A DNA stretch of 64,000 nucleotides from Paenibacillus sp. R14(2021). GTDB lineage: Bacteria; Bacillota; Bacilli; Paenibacillales; Paenibacillaceae. Where the stretch lies: assembly GCF_019431355.1 (NCBI RefSeq), contig NZ_CP080269.1, forward strand, positions 3,257,001-3,321,000, given 5' to 3'. The notes beneath the pieces were generated by a model, which did not search any database, was not told where the DNA came from, and worked only from the letters and a program-made list of their open reading frames with translations. Each line of letters begins with the position of its first letter. Positions within the stretch are counted from its first letter, which is position 1. This document shows, in pieces, positions 59,166 through 64,000 of the stretch. The translations under genes and the position numbers were made by a program.

Positions 59166-60920
59166 TCAGTCCCCCTGACTGCTGTATTTGATAGGCACCC
59201 TCAGCGTCACTTCCGTTCCGGCCTCGCTCCGGATGAGAAATGCGGCTTCGCCGTTATAAATTTCCGCGATTCGCCGCTGAATATTATGCAAGGCCGTACC
59301 GGTTCCCTGCTCCGATTTGACCGTTCGATTGCCAAGCGATGCGAGCAGGTCGGCCGGAATGCCTTTTCCGTCGTCCTTGGTGATCAAGACCAGCTTGTCG
59401 TCCTCTCTGTACGCCCGAATGGAGATATGCCCGGTTCTGGTTTCTTCGAATGCCGAGAAGGCATGGCGTATGGCGTTCTCCACCAGAGGCTGAATGGTGA
59501 AAGGCGGAATCAGCACCTGCTCGAGTGAAGGATCAATGACTGTATCCACGGTGAATTTTTCGGGGAAACGAGCCTTTTCCAATACCAAATACGCCTCCAC
59601 ATGCTCCAGTTCCTTGTGCAGCGGGATCAGCATCTGGCGCGCTCCCTGAAGGTTGCTGCGAAAAAACACGCTCAGCTGCAGCAGCAGCTGCCTTGCCTTC
59701 TCCGGGTCTGTCCGGCAGAGCACGGAAATCGTATTAATGGCATTAAACAGGAAATGCGGATGCACCTGCGCCTGCAGCGCTTTGATTTCGGCATCCTTCA
59801 GCAGCTTGCTCTGCAGCTCCGCGTCCGCCCATTCCAGCTGGGTGGAGATCAGTCTGCTCAGCCCTTCCGCAAGCTCTTGTTCCACCTGGTCCATTCGGCT
59901 CCGATCGGTAAAATACAGCTTCAACGTTCCCGCCGTCTTGTTATGCACGCTCAGCGGAAGCACGATGGCCGCTCGCAAAGGGCAGTGCTTCTCTTCACAT
60001 TGAATCTCTTCCGGGGCATTCGCCGTCAGTATCTCTCCATGCTCCAATACCTTCTTCGTCAATAGCGTGGATATCGCTTGCAGCGGTATATGGTGATCGG
60101 ATCCCGCACCGGCATGCGCAAGGACGCGATGCTGATCCGTAATCGATATGGCATCCGCGTTCGTCCATTTCAGTATGATCGCCGCCGCATCCTGGCACGC
60201 CTTCGGATTTAATCCTTTTCTGAAATAAGGAAGCGTCAAGTCGGCAATATAAAGCGCTTTGTGCGTTTGCAGCGCCCGTGTGCGTTCCACGTCCTGCTGA
60301 ATCGTTTGGATGATGAGCAGAAACAGAAGGGTACCGAACCCGTTAATCGTGATCATCGGCACGCTGATAACGGTCACGAGTTTAAGCGCGTCTTCGAAGG
60401 GCTTGGCGATCAGGAGGATAAGCCCCATCTGGATGCACTCCATCACGATGCCGACTGGGACGGCCCGCCACAAAGAGATTCTTCCGTTCAAGCGAAGATA
60501 CGGGCTGATCAGCCCCGTCACGATGCCGGCCAGCAGCGTCGAGATGCCGCAGGCAACTGCCGTATACCCGCCCAGCGTCAACCGATGGAAGCCGGCAATC
60601 GCCCCGACGCCCAAGCCGACGATCGGACCGCCAAGAAACCCGCCGAGCGCCACGCCCAAAATCCGAGTATTGGCAATTGCGCTGTGCTCGTGCACGTCCG
60701 TCTGCCAGCCGTACACGGAAATAAGCCCCTGCTCGACTTCGATCCCGGTATAGTTGCTAATAATGCCGAATGCTCCGAATATGGCAATCAATAGCCATTT
60801 CTCTTTGCCGTCCTTCTCCTGATGGATCATATGGCGGAAGGCTTTCATGCGGGACAGCAAAAAGACGGCAATCAACAGAAGGCCGACCCGCTCCAGCATT
60901 AAAGGCAGCAACTTAAACAT
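59166..60920 (-). CDS. LytS-type sensor histidine kinase (5TM-5TMR_LYT, GAF, His_kinase)
   Basis: A 584-residue kinase. The N-terminal 190 residues hold six or so membrane segments with the LYT pattern (GIISNYTGIEVEQGLISVYG, then LGGFLGGPIVGLGVGAIAGF and HRLTLGGYTAVACG). A GAF-like middle part has conserved Cys residues (IQCEEKHCPLRAAIVLPLSV). The phospho-His box is VHPHFLFNAINTISVLC, ATPase motifs QPLVENAIRHAF and TKDDGKGIPADLL. LytS/BtsS relatives sense pyruvate. First gene of the lytST pair; no start oddities. Confidence 0.92.
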   Translation of the reverse strand: MFKLLPLMLERVGLLLIAVFLLSRMKAFRHMIHQEKDGKEKWLLIAIFGAFGIISNYTGIEVEQGLISVYGWQTDVHEHSAIANTRILGVALGGFLGGPIVGLGVGAIAGFHRLTLGGYTAVACGISTLLAGIVTGLISPYLRLNGRISLWRAVPVGIVMECIQMGLILLIAKPFEDALKLVTVISVPMITINGFGTLLFLLIIQTIQQDVERTRALQTHKALYIADLTLPYFRKGLNPKACQDAAAIILKWTNADAISITDQHRVLAHAGAGSDHHIPLQAISTLLTKKVLEHGEILTANAPEEIQCEEKHCPLRAAIVLPLSVHNKTAGTLKLYFTDRSRMDQVEQELAEGLSRLISTQLEWADAELQSKLLKDAEIKALQAQVHPHFLFNAINTISVLCRTDPEKARQLLLQLSVFFRSNLQGARQMLIPLHKELEHVEAYLVLEKARFPEKFTVDTVIDPSLEQVLIPPFTIQPLVENAIRHAFSAFEETRTGHISIRAYREDDKLVLITKDDGKGIPADLLASLGNRTVKSEQGTGTALHNIQRRIAEIYNGEAAFLIRSEAGTEVTLRVPIKYSSQGD

Positions 60921-61023
60921 CTATCCACCTCTTGCGCTCATCATTCACCGCTCTCTCTTCATTCTCTCATCTTGTCCCAACCCGGCGTGAATATGCAGCG
61001 TGCAAACCAGGGGCGCTAGTCAT

Positions 61024-61473
61024 TTATTCGTTGTGAAGAGAATTCTTCTCGCTCGATGCCCGTTTGACGATTTGGTTCAGCACTTCGGAGGCGACCAGGC
61101 CGACCGCGATTGCGCCGGATATGAGGAACGCCTCGGCAGCCGTTCCTAGCGCAGCCGGATACTGCTTCTGCACGAACTGCCGCATCGCCTCGTAAGCCAA
61201 GCCGCCCGGCACGAGCGGGATAATGCCTGAGATGCTGTATACGATAATCGGCTTTCGGTGCACCTTGGCGAATAGATGGCCGGTAATGGTCACCGCGAAC
61301 GACGCGGACAGCGTTGCCGTCACGGGATCCATGCTCCAGCTGCACACGAGGTACGTCATCCAGCCCAGCATCCCAATGAAGCCGCAATGAATAATGGCTT
61401 CGCGCGGCGCGTAGAACAGGATGCCGAACGCCATGGAAGCGATGAAGCTCGTTATTATATGTGCTGCAATCAT
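61024..61473 (-). CDS. ThrE_2-type subunit of a split threonine/serine exporter (YjjB-like)
   Basis: A 149-residue protein with four to five membrane spans: ASMAFGILFYAPREAIIHCG, LSASFAVTITGHLFAKVHRK, IPLVPGGLAYEAMRQF. The PLVPGG motif is diagnostic of the ThrE C-terminal half. It lies 16 bases downstream of its partner gene at 61489 and completes the exporter. Such pairs (YjjP/YjjB) export succinate or small amino acids in other bacteria. Confidence 0.88.
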   Translation of the reverse strand: MIAAHIITSFIASMAFGILFYAPREAIIHCGFIGMLGWMTYLVCSWSMDPVTATLSASFAVTITGHLFAKVHRKPIIVYSISGIIPLVPGGLAYEAMRQFVQKQYPAALGTAAEAFLISGAIAVGLVASEVLNQIVKRASSEKNSLHNE

Positions 61474-61488
61474 TCGTACATGCCTCCC

Positions 61489-62247
61489 TTAACTCAGCCA
61501 GCTTAATACGGCTACGATGCCGGCTCCAATGGCAAAGGCGGTGAGGAACGCCTCCGAGCCTTTGGATAACCCCGAAACCAGATGCCCCGCCATCAGGTCC
61601 CGAACGGCGTTTGTAATCAATAAGCCCGGCACCAGCGGCATGACCGAGCCGATCAAGATTTTATCGAACTGATGGCCGAAGCCGCTGCTTACGAGCACGA
61701 TCGAGAGCAGACCTGCCAGCAGCGAGGCAATGAATTCTGTGAAGAACTTAATATGAATATACCGCTGCACGATCACAATCGAGAAGTAGCCCCCGCCGCC
61801 CGCAATCGCCGCAGGCAGGAAGTCGCTCCAAATACCGCCGTACATAATCATGAAGCATCCGCTCGCTATGGCAGCTGCCGAAGTGCTGAACCACAGCGGA
61901 TAGTGCTTGCGCGACGCTTCGATTTCTTTGAGCAGCCGAAACGCCTCGCTTACGGTGATCTCCCCGCCGCTGATCCTTCTGGAAATGCTGTTGATCTCAG
62001 TGACTTTATCCAGGCGGATCGTACGATTCGATATGCGCGCCAGTTGCGCCGATTCCGCCCCTTCGATGGAGAATAGAATCGCGGTAGGCGTCACATAGCT
62101 GTTCGCGCCGCTGTATCCATAGGCTTGCGAGATGCGCATCATCGTATCCTCTACCCTGTAGGTTTCGGCGCCGTTACTCAGCATCAGCTTGCCGGCTAAC
62201 AAACAAATTTCCGCGATTTCCTTCGTGTCGTTCACGTTAACGTCCAT
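61489..62247 (-). CDS. ThrE_1-type subunit of a split threonine/serine exporter (YjjP-like)
   Basis: A 252-residue protein. A cytosolic start ICLLAGKLMLSNGAETYRVE and YSGANSYVTPTAILFSIEGA (the DUF1212 conserved part) is followed by four spans ending MPLVPGLLITNAVRDLMAGH. It carries the catalytic-looking N-terminal domain of ThrE; the membrane remainder is on the downstream gene. Substrate not determined. Confidence 0.9.
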   Translation of the reverse strand: MDVNVNDTKEIAEICLLAGKLMLSNGAETYRVEDTMMRISQAYGYSGANSYVTPTAILFSIEGAESAQLARISNRTIRLDKVTEINSISRRISGGEITVSEAFRLLKEIEASRKHYPLWFSTSAAAIASGCFMIMYGGIWSDFLPAAIAGGGGYFSIVIVQRYIHIKFFTEFIASLLAGLLSIVLVSSGFGHQFDKILIGSVMPLVPGLLITNAVRDLMAGHLVSGLSKGSEAFLTAFAIGAGIVAVLSWLS

Positions 62248-62440
62248 CTATCTCCTCTGTCCTCCTCCGGGCGCAATCGAAGTCCGCAGTCTTATTAGTT
62301 TGCCCAATGATCACTAGAGAGTTTCCTTTCAAGCTCCTGTTTCGAATGGAAGCTTCTAATTAAACCATAATAACCAGCCCGCGTGCAAAAAGAATCTGTC
62401 CCTCCTCCGCGCAAGCCTCTTACAGCAGAAGTACTCATGC

Positions 62441-62473
62441 AAAAGAACCGTCCGGGCAGCCCGCCAGACGGTC
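62441..62473 (-). terminator. terminator of the large coiled-coil gene
   Basis: Minus-strand ACCGTC and GACGGT arms around a G+C-rich loop (with an inner GGCGGGC/GCCCG stem), followed by TCTTTT. Twenty-five bases past the stop. Confidence 0.65.
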
Positions 62474-62498
62474 TTCCTGGCGGGCCTTGCACCCGCTG

Positions 62499-64000
62499 CT
62501 AGTCGTATGTCAATTGCTGCCCCCGGTCGTTGGTGCCGACGCGTCCATGCAGCTCAATCGCTTCCTCCACCTTCTTCATCATATGGCGGCGCATGATGCC
62601 ATAGCGCGCATTCAGCTCGCCGTAGGCGGTGGGATTCGTATTCGCAAGGTCGTCATTCGTAACATTGGCCGAATAGATCGGATCCGCTTGGCCGCTTGTC
62701 TGCCAATAACGGTGGTATCGCTCCGCGCCCACGACGCGTGTTGAATGCAGGCGGAGCATCTCGTTGCCGACGCCGAACAGCTCGTCGCATAGATCTGCGG
62801 CCGTTTGGTTATACACCGTAAACGAGGCCCTCATCGGGACGGAATCGTTAAAGGTCGTAAAGTGATTGCTATCGCTGCCGACGATGATATTCCCGGCTAT
62901 GCCGAGGAAGGTCAGCCAATTATATCGGCTTACGGCACACTGCTGCTCATAGATGTCCTGCATATACTCGAGCGCCTCTTCGTTCGTGTACGAGGGCCGC
63001 TCGTTCAATTTGATGAATATTTCCCGAATTGAACCGGCCAGCAGCTTGTCTTTAACGCCGCCGGTACGGGAATAATTACGGAAGCGGTCGGCCAGGCCGT
63101 CCAGCTTGCGGGCCAGCCGCATCGCTTTAAGCGCCTTATCCTTCGCGCCTGCCCAATTCTGGTTCCGGGCATCCTCCATCGCGTCTTTCCTGGCATCGAG
63201 CATGTCCGTCAGCTCGCCGCCGTCTTTGATTTTGAGCCGCTCGAGCTCCCCTTTCACTTGCAGGCAGAACGGAAGCTCCTTCAGCTGCTCCTCGTATTTG
63301 CGTTTATTCGCAGCGGCCGAATCAACCATGTTCCGCAGCTTCTCCAGCTGCGCCGAGCCCTTCGAAGCGCTCTCGCCTGCCTCGATCCACTGCTTGTCGC
63401 CTGCTTTCGCGGACGAATCCAGCTGCAGCTCATGGATCGACTCCGGCACTTCAATGCGGAGCTCCTTCGCCATTTCGAACAAACCGCCCTGCTCCGATGC
63501 GGTGCCGTGCGCGCTTTGGAGCTTCTCGAAGCTCGATTTCCCTTTCTTCTTGTCGCTTGCTTCCTGCTGCAGCCTGGTCACGAACGTATCCATCTCGCCA
63601 TGCTTTACCTGAATACTGGTATAACCCTCCTGCACAAGATCCGCGCTGCCTTGGATGGCCCGTTTAACGGTATTATCCGCATTAGCCCTTAACTCGGCTA
63701 TCACCCGCAGGCGATCCCTGGCCGACCCAGACCCGCCCTTCCTGATGACAGGCGGCTTCGCATGCGTCTGATATGCTTGGATCAGCTTCGTCATTTCGCT
63801 TACTGCCGTCGCCTTCGCCGTGCTGATCTCGCCGAGCTTGACCGTCATCGCTTCGAGTCCGGCTTCCGCCTTATCCTTGACCATCTCGTTGCTCCGCAGG
63901 CTCTTGATCCTCCCAAGCAGCAGCTTGGCCGCCTGCTCCCAGGCAATCAGACTGTCCTCCTGCTCGGCCGCCAGAAACAGGAGCTTGGTCGACTCCTTCG
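62499..64000 (-). CDS. large coiled-coil protein of unknown function (5' end outside window)
   Basis: At least 500 codons, open to the right edge; an internal Met at 63884 is not the start because the frame continues upstream with KLLFLAAEQEDSLIAWEQAA. The N-terminal visible part is long helices with heptad character (LGEISTAKATAVSEMTKLIQ, LEKLRNMVDSAAANKRKYEE). The C-terminal 150 residues are globular: YNWLTFLGIAGNIIVGSDSN, FNDSVPMRASFTVYNQTAAD, YHRYWQTSGQADPIYSANVT. No signal or membrane part is visible. It looks like a helical shaft with a terminal domain, as in some secreted or phage-associated effectors, but nothing is recognised with confidence. Confidence 0.55.
   Translation of the reverse strand, partial: KESTKLLFLAAEQEDSLIAWEQAAKLLLGRIKSLRSNEMVKDKAEAGLEAMTVKLGEISTAKATAVSEMTKLIQAYQTHAKPPVIRKGGSGSARDRLRVIAELRANADNTVKRAIQGSADLVQEGYTSIQVKHGEMDTFVTRLQQEASDKKKGKSSFEKLQSAHGTASEQGGLFEMAKELRIEVPESIHELQLDSSAKAGDKQWIEAGESASKGSAQLEKLRNMVDSAAANKRKYEEQLKELPFCLQVKGELERLKIKDGGELTDMLDARKDAMEDARNQNWAGAKDKALKAMRLARKLDGLADRFRNYSRTGGVKDKLLAGSIREIFIKLNERPSYTNEEALEYMQDIYEQQCAVSRYNWLTFLGIAGNIIVGSDSNHFTTFNDSVPMRASFTVYNQTAADLCDELFGVGNEMLRLHSTRVVGAERYHRYWQTSGQADPIYSANVTNDDLANTNPTAYGELNARYGIMRRHMMKKVEEAIELHGRVGTNDRGQQLTYD

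Overview
The window looks like a chromosomal segment of a Gram-positive, endospore-former-type soil bacterium, most likely Paenibacillus or a close relative such as Cohnella. Reasons: strong AGGAGG-type ribosome binding sites on almost every gene, moderately high G+C by eye, two YesM/YesN-type two-component pairs next to carbohydrate ABC transporters, many AraC regulators, LplB/LplC-type permeases, plant-polysaccharide glycosidases and Bacillales-type small genes (CwlK-like M15 peptidase, DinB, YozG-type XRE with DUF2975, LytS/LytT with CstA).

Layout. 1-2160: partial GNAT, small membrane protein, methyltransferase. 2460-6342: a leftward ribose-type ABC operon (binding protein, double ATPase, permease) with a near-consensus promoter and a terminator. 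6359-11585: M15 peptidase, ThuA protein divergent from an AraC regulator, a decayed acetyltransferase, and a beta-propeller glycosidase divergent from a second AraC regulator. 11794-19190: a YesN regulator and a YesM kinase that converge tail to tail, then a leftward LplB/LplC/binding-protein operon. 19400-19832: NUDIX.

About 19.9-32.3 kb is an accessory, AT-richer stretch: two small secreted or membrane orphans, a secreted protein built of three nearly identical SnoaL-like domains flanked by a 70-bp duplication, an SDR gene killed by one stop codon, its divergent LysR regulator, two head-to-head IS110/IS1111-type elements with disrupted transposases but a shared structured right-end RNA (candidate bridge RNA), a BtrH-like orphan and several small genes.

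32.3-41.0 kb is one leftward catabolic locus: YesN, YesM, binding protein (with a cre-like site upstream), two permeases and a GH127 beta-L-arabinofuranosidase. 41.4-46.6 kb holds small enzymes (SDR, cupin, VOC, DinB, a CrtI/PYROXD2-type oxidoreductase), a ferredoxin, and two gene remnants (truncated haemoglobin, DUF59/PaaD-like). 46.9-50.7 kb is a GH78 alpha-L-rhamnosidase divergent from its AraC regulator; then an MFS transporter, a TetR regulator between two SDRs, and an FGGY kinase.

56.4-60.9 kb pairs a LytS/LytT two-component system with a CstA-family carrier, the arrangement known for pyruvate-responsive uptake. 61.0-62.2 kb is a split ThrE-type exporter. The right edge is a large coiled-coil protein of unknown function running out of the window. 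The most interesting items are the paired right-end RNAs of the two IS elements, the triple-domain SnoaL gene with its flanking duplication, and the cluster of gene remnants around the ferredoxin.
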